Shown: positions 17,239 to 26,702, numbered from the stretch's first letter. The stretch is 64,000 nt of DNA from Cytobacillus firmus (GCF_023612095.1 NZ_CP086235.1:1871501-1935500), one strand, 5' to 3'. The notes: generated from the letters alone by a model not told the origin. Made by a program: numbers and translations.

Positions 17239-17841
17239 TTGAAACATATTTTTCAAAAAGGAAAAGATGCTTCTAAACCTGTGTTATTGCTGCTTCACGG
17301 AACAGGAGGTACAGAAACTGACCTGCTTCAGCTTGCAGGGCATATTGATCCTGAGGCATCTGTCCTTAGTGTGCGGGGAAATGTGCTGGAACATGGTATG
17401 CCGAGGTTTTTCCGGAGACTGGCAGAAGGTGTCTTTGATGAAGAAGATTTGATTTTTCGCACTAAAGAATTAAACGATTTTTTAGATGAAGCTGCACAGA
17501 AATATGAATTTAAACGTGAAAACATAGTGGCAATTGGCTATTCGAATGGAGCTAATATTGCAGGAAGCTTATTATTCCATCATAAAAACTCATTAAGAGC
17601 GGCGATTCTGCATCATCCGATGGTTCCAAGGCGTTGTGCTGAATTGCCTGATCTTAGCGGAACATCGGTATTTATCGCTGCAGGAACCAATGACCCGATT
17701 TGTCCTGCAGAAGAATCAACTGATTTACAGTCTTTATTGGAAAGTGCAGGAGCGAAAGTCGAGCTTCACTGGGAAAGTTTTGGACACCAATTAACCATGG
17801 GTGAAGTTCAGGCTGCAGCCCGCTGGTATAAACAAATATAA
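17239..17841 (+). CDS. mhqD: MhqD-type alpha/beta hydrolase (carboxylesterase)
   Basis: The 200-residue alpha/beta hydrolase of the phospholipase/carboxylesterase family has a complete catalytic triad: Ser in GYSNGANIA, Asp in GTNDPICPAE and His in ESFGHQLTMGE. The oxyanion region is LLLLHGTGGTETDLL. TTG 17239 follows GGGGGAAG at good spacing. In B. subtilis, mhqD is induced with mhqO by quinone-like electrophiles; the natural ester or ring-opening product is not established. It lies between mhqO and the flavodoxin-type reductase on the same strand. Confidence 0.85.
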   Translation: MKHIFQKGKDASKPVLLLLHGTGGTETDLLQLAGHIDPEASVLSVRGNVLEHGMPRFFRRLAEGVFDEEDLIFRTKELNDFLDEAAQKYEFKRENIVAIGYSNGANIAGSLLFHHKNSLRAAILHHPMVPRRCAELPDLSGTSVFIAAGTNDPICPAEESTDLQSLLESAGAKVELHWESFGHQLTMGEVQAAARWYKQI

Positions 17842-17897
17842 AACTAGTTAATGAAATGAATTAAAGGGAAGAGAATGAAAGAATAGGCGGTGCTGAT

Positions 17898-18563
17898 ATG
17901 GGTATCCTATCAAGGTTATTTGGAAATTCAACTAAAAAGGAGACGATTCATATGGAAAATGTGAAATTGGCCGTAATTTTTTACAGCATGGGCGGAACAA
18001 ACTATCAATTGTCTAAATGGGCGGAGGAAGGCGGCAAAGAAGCTGGTGCGGAAGTTAAAGTTTTTAAGGTTCCAGAATTGGCACCGCAATCTGCAATTGA
18101 AGGCAATCCTGTATGGAAAGCTACTGTTGAGGCAACAAAGGATGTGCCTGAAATTAAGCCGGACGATCTTGAATGGGCAGATGCCATTATATTCAGCGTG
18201 CCGACCCGTTTCGGCAATATGCCTTCCCAAATGAAACAGTTCATTGATACAACTGGCGGTCTTTGGGCGAAAGGGAAGCTTGCTAATAAGGCAGTAAGTG
18301 CAATGACATCAGCCCAAAATCCGCATGGGGGCCAGGAAGCAACTATCCTTTCCCTTTATACTACAATGTACCATTGGGGAGCGATTGTGGCTGCTCCTGG
18401 ATATACAGATCCGGTTCTCTTCGGAGCAGGCGGCAATCCGTATGGAATCAGCGTAACGGTTGACCAGGATGGGAAAATGATTGAAGATGTGAAGGAAGCT
18501 GTTAAGCATCAGGCGAAAAGAACCGTCACAGTTGCTGGGTGGATTAAAAAAGGTAATCAGTAA
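17898..18563 (+). CDS. WrbA-like NAD(P)H:quinone oxidoreductase
   Basis: This is a flavodoxin-fold quinone reductase of the WrbA type that reduces quinones by two electrons and so avoids semiquinone formation. Visible blocks are LAVIFYSMGGTNYQLSKWA (FMN phosphate loop), DAIIFSVPTRFGNMPSQMK, TTGGLWAKGKLANKAVSAM and GYTDP, then GGNPYGIS. Two starts are possible: ATG 17898 (221 residues, modest ribosome site) or ATG 17952, which starts at the core domain (MENVKLAVIF) and has AAGGAG upstream. The short N-terminal extension MGILSRLFGNSTKK may be real. Position behind mhqO-mhqD fits a quinone stress operon. A strong hairpin follows. Confidence 0.85.
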   Translation: MGILSRLFGNSTKKETIHMENVKLAVIFYSMGGTNYQLSKWAEEGGKEAGAEVKVFKVPELAPQSAIEGNPVWKATVEATKDVPEIKPDDLEWADAIIFSVPTRFGNMPSQMKQFIDTTGGLWAKGKLANKAVSAMTSAQNPHGGQEATILSLYTTMYHWGAIVAAPGYTDPVLFGAGGNPYGISVTVDQDGKMIEDVKEAVKHQAKRTVTVAGWIKKGNQ

Positions 18564-18571
18564 TTACAGAT

Positions 18572-18596
18572 GGAGCAATTGTTTTTCAATTGCTCC
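18572..18596 (+). terminator. Hairpin between quinone reductase and pirin genes
   Basis: A perfect GGAGCAATTG / CAATTGCTCC stem with a five-T loop, followed only by CTTTAC. It is a weak or partial terminator, or an mRNA stability element within the operon. Confidence 0.55.
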
Positions 18597-18624
18597 CTTT
18601 ACATGTAAAGGGGAGAAATGGCGT

Positions 18625-19470
18625 ATGGAAAATGAGGAAATTACTAAGCGGAAAATTGTTTCAATCAGGAAAGTAAATCTGCAGGAACATAGCCCCATTC
18701 ATGCAGCAGGCCCTGTGATAGAACCAGGGAAGTGGGAAAAATTTGACCCATTCCTTTTGATGATGGAAGATAAATTTCAAAAGGGAGCGTTTGACGTACA
18801 TCCGCATCGCGGGATTGAGACAGTAACTTATGTCATCGAAGGCGCCATTGAGCACTATGACAGTCATTCCGGTGAGGGCGGTGTGTTAGGCCCTGGAGAT
18901 GTACAATGGATGACAGCTGGCAGCGGTGTCGTCCATAACGAAGTGCCAACAGAAGGAATAACTGCCCATTCGCTGCAGCTGTGGATCAATCTTCCCAGCG
19001 AGAAAAAAATGACAGCACCAAGATATCAAAATCTTAAAGGCAGTGAAGTTCCTGTCAGAGAGGAAGAGGGCGTTACTATTAAAGTCTTTTCCGGATCCTC
19101 CAAAGGGGTTGTATCTCCTGCCTTAAATCATGTGCCTGTTACGATGATTGAAGCAAGGATGAAAAGAGGCGCGGCAGCCTCGCAGGACCTGCCTGGAAGC
19201 TACAAAGGCTTCATCTATATTTTAGAAGGCAGCGGGGTTTTTGGAGAAAATGAAGTCAATGCAGCAAAAGGCCAGGTCCTTGAATTGGGAGATGGCGGGA
19301 ACGCTGGAAGCGAAATTTTCGTAAAAGCTGAAGAGCCTTTGCGCTTTTTACTATATGCAGGCGAGCCAGTCAAAGAACAGGTTGTGGCACGTGGACCGTT
19401 TGTCATGAATACCGAAGAAGAAATACGGACGGCGTATAAGGAATATATGAATGGTACCTTTCTAAGGTAA
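18625..19470 (+). CDS. Pirin family protein
   Basis: The cupin-fold protein of 281 residues has the pirin metal site: the two histidines in FDVHPHRGIETVTYVIEGAI and the His/Glu of the VVHNEVPTEG block. The C-terminal cupin domain carries GFIYILEGSGVFGENEV. Bacterial pirins of the YhhW/YhaK type can have quercetinase activity or act as redox-sensing partners; which applies here is unknown. The open frame extends 31 codons upstream, but ATG 18625 has GGGGAG at ten bases and starts the conserved protein (MENEEITKRKI). It is the last gene of the mhqR cluster, before a clear terminator, consistent with a role against electrophile or flavonoid stress. Confidence 0.88.
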   Translation: MENEEITKRKIVSIRKVNLQEHSPIHAAGPVIEPGKWEKFDPFLLMMEDKFQKGAFDVHPHRGIETVTYVIEGAIEHYDSHSGEGGVLGPGDVQWMTAGSGVVHNEVPTEGITAHSLQLWINLPSEKKMTAPRYQNLKGSEVPVREEEGVTIKVFSGSSKGVVSPALNHVPVTMIEARMKRGAAASQDLPGSYKGFIYILEGSGVFGENEVNAAKGQVLELGDGGNAGSEIFVKAEEPLRFLLYAGEPVKEQVVARGPFVMNTEEEIRTAYKEYMNGTFLR

Positions 19471-19481
19471 GATACGGGTGA

Positions 19482-19507
19482 GGAGCAGTCTAAGGCTGCT
19501 CTTTTTT
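19482..19507 (+). terminator. Rho-independent terminator after pirin gene
   Basis: A GAGCAG / CTGCTC stem followed by six T residues closes the mhqR-to-pirin cluster. Confidence 0.8.
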
Positions 19508-19635
19508 GCGGGAGCAATGCTTCAGACATTCAAAAAAGAAGACATTCTGCCTTGAATACTTGTATAAATTACCAGGTTACTTAAATGATAAAATACTATA
19601 TTTTTTAATTAACTATATTCATTGAAGGTGAGCTT

Positions 19636-20988
19636 ATGGTGCCGAGTTCTAAACCTGCAGATCCAGTCATAAATCGCAGGAGAAAAAAAGTTTATCTATC
19701 CATAAATAAGAAATTTGTCATTAGTCACCTGATTTCTATATTATGGATGGCTTTCTCTATATATATCTCACTGCCCTGGCTGAAGGATTTAGCAGAAATT
19801 GTCACATACCCGATCAGCATTCTTATTATTGGAGGTATTGCCTATGTACCGGGCTATATGAATGCCTTTCTGGTAATGAGTCTGCTTTTGGACAAGCAGC
19901 CATCTTTTAAAAATTCGGATCCTGATAAGGAAGTGACATTGCTGGTAGCTGCCTTCAATGAAGAAAAAACAATCTTTCAAACGTTAAGCTATGTGGCGAG
20001 CCAGGACTATCAAGGGAAGATTAAGGTAATCGTTATAGACAATCGTTCTACAGACAATACGCAAAATGAAATAGTAAGAGCTCAAAAAGAGCTTAACCTT
20101 ACGATTGATACTTTGAAGGAACCTAATACCGGAAAATTCCATGCATTAAATAGAGGTCTTCAGCATGTGACAACAGAGTATGTTATCACACTTGATGCAG
20201 ATACCCTGCTGCATCCTTCAGCAGTCCGCTTTTTAGTATCGCGCATGGAAAGCAGTCCTGAAGAGGTGTGTGCGGTAGCAGGCTCCATGCTTGTGCGCAA
20301 TAGCCGTGAAAACCTTTTGACTAAAATACAGGAGTGGGACTATTACCTGGGTATAGCTTCAATAAAGAGGCTGCAGGGGTTATATCAGGGAACACTGGTT
20401 GCCCAAGGTGCTTTCAGTTTATACAAAACAGATGCAGTCCGTCAGGTAAATGGCTGGCCCGATGCCATTGGTGAAGATATCGTATTAACATGGAGACTGC
20501 TTCAAAAAGAATGGAAAGTGTACTTTGAGCCTCTGGCTGCAGCTTTTACCGATGTTCCTTCCTCTTTATCTCACTTTGCAAAGCAAAGGTCGAGGTGGGC
20601 AAGGGGAATGATTGAAGGCCTGAATGAAATTAAGCCATGGAATCAGCCGCAAATTTACACAAAATACTTAACAGGCGTTAACCTGGTAATGCCATATCTG
20701 GATATGGTGTATACTTTCTTCTGGATTCCGGGATTGATGCTTGCGTTCTTCGGTTATTTCTGGATAGTTGGACCGATGACCTTGTTTGTCCTGCCGCTTA
20801 CCATTTTAAGCTACGGTATCTTATATATATATCAAAAGCATTATGTGTTTAAAAATCTGAACCTGAAAGTCAGAAAAAATATTTTAGGATTCTTAACGTT
20901 TATCCTTATCTATCAAATGATAATGTCGCCCATATCTGTATGGGGATACCTTCAGGAGCTTTTTCAATTAAAACGTGTCTGGGATTAA
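19636..20988 (+). CDS. Family 2 membrane glycosyltransferase
   Basis: This is a processive-type inverting glycosyltransferase of 450 residues. Two N-terminal membrane spans (about residues 29-48 and 54-82) precede a GT2 domain: LLVAAFNEEKTI, VIDNRSTDNT, the DAD metal motif in YVITLDADTLLHPSA, the acceptor-site GED in WPDAIGEDIVLTWRL and the KQRSRWARGM (Q/RXXRW) motif. Three to four spans follow. This is the plan of PgaC/IcaA poly-N-acetylglucosamine and hyaluronan-type synthases, but no pgaB or ica-like partner genes are adjacent, so the polymer is not known. ATG 19636 is behind GAAGGTGAGC. A terminator follows. Confidence 0.88.
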   Translation: MVPSSKPADPVINRRRKKVYLSINKKFVISHLISILWMAFSIYISLPWLKDLAEIVTYPISILIIGGIAYVPGYMNAFLVMSLLLDKQPSFKNSDPDKEVTLLVAAFNEEKTIFQTLSYVASQDYQGKIKVIVIDNRSTDNTQNEIVRAQKELNLTIDTLKEPNTGKFHALNRGLQHVTTEYVITLDADTLLHPSAVRFLVSRMESSPEEVCAVAGSMLVRNSRENLLTKIQEWDYYLGIASIKRLQGLYQGTLVAQGAFSLYKTDAVRQVNGWPDAIGEDIVLTWRLLQKEWKVYFEPLAAAFTDVPSSLSHFAKQRSRWARGMIEGLNEIKPWNQPQIYTKYLTGVNLVMPYLDMVYTFFWIPGLMLAFFGYFWIVGPMTLFVLPLTILSYGILYIYQKHYVFKNLNLKVRKNILGFLTFILIYQMIMSPISVWGYLQELFQLKRVWD

Positions 20989-20989
20989 T

Positions 20990-21020
20990 CCTTCGCTGCA
21001 ATAAAGAGCGAAGGTTTTTT
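20990..21020 (+). terminator. Rho-independent terminator after glycosyltransferase
   Basis: A CCTTCGCT / AGCGAAGG stem followed by six T residues. Confidence 0.85.
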
Positions 21021-21121
21021 ATTTTTTAATGCACATTTTCCTCATTTATTCTTATAATATTGAAGAAAAAATAATCGAATAGTCCTTTTTTATTGCTTTT
21101 GGTTTGGGTTGGAGATAAAAT

Positions 21122-21137
21122 GTTTACCAAAGTAAAC
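21122..21137. promoter_or_regulatory. Palindrome upstream of ZIP transporter
   Basis: GTTTACCAAAGTAAAC is a perfect 6-4-6 inverted repeat about 100 bases before the transporter start. It is reminiscent of metalloregulator boxes of the MntR type, but the assignment to a regulator is a guess. Confidence 0.35.
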
Positions 21138-21235
21138 TTTTTAAGTTAGGCGCATATACTTATTGATATATATTTTTTAATGCAAAAGTTGCCCTGGAGA
21201 AACTTTTTGGCAATAGAGAAAAAGGAGAGAGTGTA

Positions 21236-22044
21236 ATGTCGCAGGAAGTATTATTTGCATTGGGTCTAACATTGTTTGCCGGCTTAGCGACAGGTATTGG
21301 CAGTTTAATGGCTTTTTTTACTTCTAGAACGAATACGAAGTTTTTATCATTGGCACTTGGCTTTTCCGCAGGTGTGATGATTTATGTCTCCATGATTGAG
21401 ATCTTTGTAAAAGCCAAAGATGCACTTGTAGGAGCACTAGGTCAAGTAAGCGGCAACTGGGCAACTGTTGGAGGTTTTTTTGGGGGATACTCCTTATTGC
21501 ATTAATTGACCGGTTTATTCCTAAAAAGGATAATCCCCATGAAGTGAGGACGGTTGAAGAAATGAATGAATCCGGAAATGCCGTCAAGGATCCGGCACTC
21601 TTGAAAATGGGAACCTTTGCGGCATTGGCGATTGCGATTCATAACTTCCCGGAAGGAATTGCAACATTTACTTCTGCACTCCAGGATCCTTCACTTGGAA
21701 TCGCCATTGCGGCGGCCATTGCCATTCATAATATACCGGAGGGAATAGCTGTCTCAGTTCCTGTCTATTATGCCACAGGAAGCAAGAAGAAAGCTTTTAA
21801 GCTCTCATTTTTATCAGGACTGTCTGAGCCGATTGGCGCAATAGTGGCCTACTTGATTTTAATGCCATATTTAAACGATGTCATGTTTGGTGTCATTTTT
21901 GCTGCAGTTGCCGGAATAATGGTGTTCATTTCTCTTGATGAATTATTGCCGGCTGCCAAGAAGTATGATGAAGCCCATACATCCATTTATGGTTTAGTTG
22001 CAGGAATGGCCGTCATGGCTCTCAGTCTGCTGCTGTTTATATAA
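21236..22044 (+). pseudogene. zupT: ZIP-family metal transporter, one frameshift
   Basis: This is a ZupT/GufA-type importer of zinc or other divalent metals with eight spans. Frame one (from ATG 21236, behind AAAAGGAGAGAG) gives the first three spans and stops at 21505. Inserting one A at the GGGGGATAC stretch (21482-21490) restores [22 protein letters not shown] and joins frame two, which carries the two metal-site helices [13 protein letters not shown] and [12 protein letters not shown] and ends at TAA 22044. The corrected protein has 270 residues, the normal family length. Because the lesion is a single lost base beside a homopolymer in an otherwise perfect gene, sequencing error is likely. 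Confidence 0.85.
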
Positions 22045-22045
22045 C

Positions 22046-22094
22046 AAAAAAGCAGTCTCCCAAACTGGTGCATGTGAGGGAGGCTGCTTTTTTA
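22046..22094 (+). terminator. Rho-independent terminator after ZIP transporter
   Basis: An AAAAAAGCAG-TCTCCC / GGGAGGCTGCTTTTTT stem with a 16-base loop; the arms' A and T runs make it bidirectional. Confidence 0.85.
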
Positions 22095-22105
22095 TCGCAG
22101 TCTAA

Positions 22106-22232
22106 CGGGCAGTAAGACCCCCACTTCAAGACTCAGAGGAATCAATGGAGGAGAAGGGGGGGCAAACTGCCCGTAAAGGCCCGATAGGTTCAACTAACAA
22201 TCAGTGGGGAGAAAAGCACTTCCCACTGATTG
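22106..22232. ncRNA. Structured-RNA-like or solo transposon-end element
   Basis: Two compact foldable units lie in tandem between the ZIP terminator and the YitT stop codon. In the first, CGGGCAGT (22106-22113) pairs with ACTGCCCG (22166-22173), and inside it CCCCC (22118-22122) pairs with the G run 22156-22162, leaving AAG and CAA as an internal loop. In the second, CAATCAGTGGG (22198-22208) pairs perfectly with CCCACTGATTG (22222-22232). The 24-base link CGATAGGTTCAACTAA is unpaired. The layout recalls the right ends and guide RNAs of IS200/IS605-type elements in bacilli, but no tnpA or tnpB is present. Strand and function are undetermined. Confidence 0.45.
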
Positions 22233-22245
22233 AAGTTTCACTTTA

Positions 22246-23112
22246 TTAGTGCGCTGTACCTTTATCAAAATTGCTGCCGCTGACATCGGCAATATTTTCA
22301 ATAGCCACTAATGCTCCAGGGTCAATATCTTCTACAATGGAACGGAGCGTTGATAGTTCAATCCTTGTTACGATTGTATAAATGATCTTTTTGGGCTCTC
22401 CAGTAAAAACACCCTGGCCCTGAATATAAGTCATTCCGCGTCCCAATTGCTTCATAAGCTCTGCAGAGATTTCTTCAGGCATATCAGAAATGATCGTAAC
22501 CGACTTCAGCTCTTCCATACCTTCCACAACGATATCAATCATTTTGTAGGCAATATAATAGGTGATAATGGAGTACATGGCTGTTTCCCAGCTAAAAACG
22601 AGAAAAGCTGCAAGAATAAAGATAAATACGTTGACAATCATGATAAATTGGCCGACAGATACCGGACGCTTCTTGCTGACCAGGATGGCGATAATCTCTG
22701 ATCCATCCAAAGCTCCGCCAGTTCTGATCACAAGGCCAACCCCTGTTCCCAGAATGACTGCTCCAATGACTGTTGCCAGAAATAAATCATCTGTAACAGG
22801 CTCAAAATGATGGAGATATGCGGTACTTGCGGATAAAACAATTACTCCATATAAGGTATGTATCGTGAATTTCATTCCAATTTTGCGGTAGCCAATATAG
22901 AGAAATGGCAGGTTTAAAACAATCAGGAATATACTCATGGTCATCCCGGTCAGTTCAGCAGCGATAATGGAAAGACCGATAACGCCGCCATCGAGAATAT
23001 TATTGGGAACGAGAAAAAACTCAAGTCCTGCCGCTGCAATTACCGCACCCAGCGTAATCATGATGAGCTGTCTTATCTCTTTTAACACCCTTTTTTTCTT
23101 TGTCATTGCCAT
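22246..23112 (-). CDS. YitT family membrane protein
   Basis: This protein belongs to the YitT/YpjC/YqfU family (DUF161 plus C-terminal DUF2179) with five to six membrane spans and a cytoplasmic ACT-like end. Family signatures are FFLVPNNILDGGVIGLS, VLNLPFLYIGYRKIG, GTGVGLVIRTGGALDGSEI and the tail GQGVFTGEPKKIIYTIVTR. The open frame reaches ATG 23145, but that ATG overlaps a TATAAT -10 box, whereas ATG 23112 (MAMTKKKRV) has AAGGGC upstream, so 23112 is chosen (288 residues). The role of the family is not established. It is a single-gene unit. Confidence 0.88.
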   Translation of the reverse strand: MAMTKKKRVLKEIRQLIMITLGAVIAAAGLEFFLVPNNILDGGVIGLSIIAAELTGMTMSIFLIVLNLPFLYIGYRKIGMKFTIHTLYGVIVLSASTAYLHHFEPVTDDLFLATVIGAVILGTGVGLVIRTGGALDGSEIIAILVSKKRPVSVGQFIMIVNVFIFILAAFLVFSWETAMYSIITYYIAYKMIDIVVEGMEELKSVTIISDMPEEISAELMKQLGRGMTYIQGQGVFTGEPKKIIYTIVTRIELSTLRSIVEDIDPGALVAIENIADVSGSNFDKGTAH

Positions 23113-23261
23113 ATGATCAAGCCCTTCTTTTTTAAATACTTTCATATTATAGCACTTATTAGGCTGGTCTTTTAAGTAAGAATTACTTTAGCTTCAAAAG
23201 AAGGAATAAAAGCACAGATGTTGAATGTAATTAAACGGATTCGGCATGGGAAGGTGATTAT

Positions 23262-23795
23262 TTGAAAAGAGTAATGGTGATTGGGATTTCAGCAGGCGCA
23301 GGGAAATCAACCTTTGCCAGAAAACTAGGAGAAAAAACGGGCATTGAGGTGCATCATCTGGATGTTTTATACTGGAAGCCCGGCTGGGTGGAAAGCGGAC
23401 TTCAGGAATTTTCGGATGCACAGCGTGAAATAGTGAAAGAAAAGCAATGGATTATTGAAGGTAATTACAGCAACACTTTTGAAATCAGGGGAGCTGTGTG
23501 TGATACAGTCATATATCTGGAAGTTCCCCTGTATATCTGTCTGTACAGGGTATTGAAAAGATGGCTGACCAATCTGGGGAAAACACGGCCTGATATGGCA
23601 GCCGGGTGCAAGGAGAAAATGGACTGGAAATTTATTAAATTCATACTGACAACATACAGAACCCGCAAAAAGAAAATGGCTGAACGGCTTGACAGATTTG
23701 CAGCAGAGGGTAAAAAAGTCATTGCACTGAAAAATAAACCGGATATTGATTCATTCATAGAAGATTTTGATGTTAAGACTAACGATGCTTCATAG
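23262..23795 (+). CDS. Topology modulation protein (FlaR-like), P-loop kinase
   Basis: This is a 177-residue adenylate-kinase-like P-loop protein of the group annotated as DNA topology modulation protein FlaR. The Walker A motif is GISAGAGKSTFARKLG, followed by HLDVLYWKPGW and WIIEGNYSNTFEIR, and the lid region is RVLKRWLTNLGKTRPDMA. TTG 23262 is used, with GGAAGGTGATTAT before it. The family fold implies phosphoryl transfer from ATP, but the substrate is unknown and the topology label is historical. It is immediately followed by an IS3 element, which begins 27 bases after the stop. Confidence 0.8.
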   Translation: MKRVMVIGISAGAGKSTFARKLGEKTGIEVHHLDVLYWKPGWVESGLQEFSDAQREIVKEKQWIIEGNYSNTFEIRGAVCDTVIYLEVPLYICLYRVLKRWLTNLGKTRPDMAAGCKEKMDWKFIKFILTTYRTRKKKMAERLDRFAAEGKKVIALKNKPDIDSFIEDFDVKTNDAS

Positions 23796-23822
23796 AATAC
23801 AAAAACCCCTGCATTTTGTTAA

Positions 23823-25098
23823 TGTCCCCTTTAAGTAGACCAAAAAAGCCTTCATGTTACCATGGAGGAAAGAATGCTACTTGGAGGGGATTTTTTCTAT
23901 GGCAAAGAAAGGGCAAACTTTTAATAGCTATTCGGTGGAGTTTAAACATAATGCCGTCATGAAATACGTGAATGGGTCTAAGAGTTTTAAAGTATTGGCA
24001 GAAGAATTGGGAATTCGTAACTGCAGCCAGCTTAAAGTGTGGGTTAAGAAATGGAAAGATGGAGTCCCGTTTGATGAGCGTAAAGGAGTCTCTAACCCAT
24101 TAAAAGCCGGCCTAGGACTAAATTCAAGTCGGTTGAAGAGGAAAGAGATTACCTAAAAGCACAGGTTGAATTTTAAAAAAGCAGTATCCAAATCTGGAGG
24201 AAGAAACATACCCAGAAGAATGAAATATGAACTGGTTGATGAGTTAGGAGTACCTATCCGGTCTCTTGGCTGCTGGAGATTGCCTATATCAAACCGGCTA
24301 GCTATTACAAATGGAGAAAAACGAATGGTAAACGGGAAGAAAAGGCTAGGGATGAACAAGTCATCCGTGAGCACATTTGGGGGATCCATTTCATGCATCC
24401 TGAATTTGGCCAGCCTCGTATTCCTGACGAATTAAATGAAAACGGGTATTTAATCAACCACAAGAAAGTTACAGGCTGATGACGGAAATGGACATACAAT
24501 CAGTCGTCCGAAAGAAGAGAAAACGGCATGGTCATAGTCCGTCTATCATCTTCCCTAATCGCCTTAAAAGAAATTTTTGGGCTGCAGGACCTAATCAAAA
24601 GATGGTAACGGATATAACATATGTGCCTGTTGGAGAAGAATTTTATTATGTATCGGTCATCCAGGATCTCTTTAATAACGAAATAGTAAGTTGGGAGCTA
24701 TCTAAGAGAAATGATCTGGAACTTGTGTTAAATACAGTAGAAAAATGGACAAAGAAAAAAGACGTAGCTGAAGCCGTTCTCCATTCAGATCAAGGCTTCA
24801 AGTATACGTCAAAGCTATACAGCAGCCGCTTGGAGGTTTATGGCATCAAGGGCAGCCACTCTCGAAAAGGAAACTGCCTGGACAATGCCTGTGTAGAATC
24901 GTTCTTCTCACACCTCAAGACCGAGAAACTGTATATAAATAAATGTAAGTCAAAAGAAGAACTAGAACAAGCTCTTGAGGATTACATCTACCATTACAAT
25001 TACAAACGAAGACAAAAGAAACTAAAGAAACGCGCGCCGATTGAATATCGACACGCGCTCACTGCTTAGCTTTTTATGTTGTCTACTTGACAGGGGCA
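23823..25098 (+). mobile_element. IS3-family element, copy 1, defective
   Basis: The ends are TGTCCCCTTTAAGTAGAC at the left and the complement of TGCCCCTGTCAAGTAGAC at the right, 14 of 18 matching. The element is 1.28 kb and nearly identical to the copy at 32.3 kb. Both copies are also preceded by TTTGTTAA and followed by AGACC, so the true ends may lie a few bases further out. Confidence 0.85.
23899..25069 (+). pseudogene. IS3-family transposase (OrfA/OrfB), frameshifted
   Basis: OrfA starts at ATG 23899 behind TTGGAGGGG and gives a helix-turn-helix protein (HNAVMKYVNGSKSFKVLAEE), then loses frame after NPLK, where one missing G would restore GRPRTKFKSVEEERDYL. Further one-base losses occur near 24171 (QVEF), near 24246 and near 24468 (HKKV, where YRLMTEMD should follow). 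The DDE catalytic half from about 24479 is open: KMVTDITYVPVG, VLHSDQGFKYTS and CVESFFSHLKTE hold the three acidic residues. As it stands no complete transposase can be made. The losses after NPLK, near 24171 and at HKKV are shared with the copy at 32.4 kb. Confidence 0.85.
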
Positions 25099-25103
25099 AG
25101 ACC

Positions 25104-26569
25104 GAGGCTGGGACAAAACCCTCCTCTGAAATGAAAAAGCCTGTGAAATTTTACGAAGTGTAAAATTTCACAGGCTTTGATTATTTTGAATAAAAAATAA
25201 GGACATTCTCTGTTAAAATTAAGTTACCACACAAAATCCAAACAGAAAGAAGTGTCCTTATGTTTAAAGATTATAACATGAATCAATTAATTTTGCCTTT
25301 AGATTTAGAAGTAAAGTTACAAGAGAATGATATTGCCTTCCATATACATCACTTAGTTGAAAGTATTCCACTTAAAGCACTCGAACCATTTCTTCGAAAT
25401 GAGTGGTGCCCTGCTTATCATTCGCGCATGATGTTAAAAATTATCTTATGTGCTTATAAGCAGTCTGTCTTTTCTGGTCGAAAAATCGAAGCACTTTTAA
25501 AAGATAGTATCCGTATGAATTGGCTAGCTCAAGGTTATGAACCAAGCTATCGCACCATTAATCGTTTCCGTGTTCAACCCGAAGTAGTAGAACTAATCCG
25601 ACAATGTTTCGTGCAATTCCGTTGCCAACTTGTACAAGAGAAATTAATCGATCAAGAAGCTATTTTGATTGATGGTACAAAAATAGAGGCAAATGCGAAC
25701 AAATTTACATTCGTGTGGAAAAAGACGATTGAGAAATATCACAAAAGCTTAATTGAAAAATCATATCAACTGTACAACGAGTTGCTTGAAAAAGAAATCT
25801 TACCTGAAATTGAACGAGAAAGTGATGAGCAATTAACACTTGAGGAACTCGACCACATGGTTCAAAAAGTAGATGAAGTCATTACTAAATATAACCAAAA
25901 AAGTGAAGCATCACCGAGCGTAGAAGAAAGAAAAGCATTAAGAATTGAACAAAAATATCCGAAGCAAGTGCGTAAGCAGTTGACTGATTATATTGTGCGG
26001 AAACAGAAATATCAACGAGACTTTGAAATCTTTGGCACACGTAATAGTTATTCGAAAACAGACCATGATGCAACATTCATGCGAATGAAAGATGATTATA
26101 TGGAAAATGGTCAATTGAAAGATGGTTATAATGTACAAATCGCAACGGAAAGTCAATACACGCTTGCCTATAGTTTATTTTCAAATCCGACAGACACACG
26201 TACTTTAATTCCGTTTCTAGATGAAATCGAAAATTAATGGTGAACGAGAAGTGGGAACATCAAAAAGAATATGTGAGAGCGAAGCTTTCAGAAGAAAAAA
26301 CAGGTGCTATCTATCGTCAACATAAGATTGACGTAGAACCAGTTTTTGGATTCTTGAAGGCCAATTTGCGTTTCACTCGATTTTCTGTTCGTGGAAAATC
26401 GAAGGTCAAGAACGAAATGGGTCTTGCATTAATGGCTGTGAATTTACGAAAATTCACGGCCAACAGATAAGAGTGTATAAGAATTAATAGCAAAAAATAG
26501 AGAAAGGAGAATTTGAGTTCACCCAAATTCTCCTTTCTCACTATTTGAAGCTAGTTATGTCCCAGCCTC
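25104..26569 (+). mobile_element. IS1182-family element, internally deleted
   Basis: The ends are GAGGCTGGGAC and its exact complement GTCCCAGCCTC. The left end holds a strong hairpin (25136-25178, AAAGCCTGTGAAATTTTAC paired with its complement) and the right end another (26498-26539). It abuts the right end of the IS3 copy, with five bases between them. Confidence 0.85.
25260..26470 (+). pseudogene. IS1182 transposase with internal deletion
   Basis: The start region ([35 protein letters not shown]) and middle ([19 protein letters not shown], then [20 protein letters not shown]) are intact to the stop at 26237. The next frame supplies only the C-terminal QHKIDVEPVFGFLKANLRF...ALMAVNLRKF. Compared with the 519-residue relative at 1.9 kb, roughly 100 or more residues are missing, including the ADSGYGSEENY catalytic segment and the cysteine cluster. 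It is a dead element. Its sequence is clearly different from the 1.9-kb element, so the two arrived separately. Confidence 0.85.
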
Positions 26570-26702
26570 TTTTTAATTTCTAACTAAAGAATAGGTGTGG
26601 GGACTTTCTACTAATTTACTTAATTGTTAGAAAAAAATAGTAGAGAATATCATATCATTGAAAAAATTTACATATCCTAGATTAAAGGACGGTGAAATTT
26701 AA

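Noticed and set aside
23139..23152. Start of the YitT gene at ATG 23145
   Set aside because: This ATG overlaps a TATAAT -10 box and has no ribosome site; ATG 23112 fits better.
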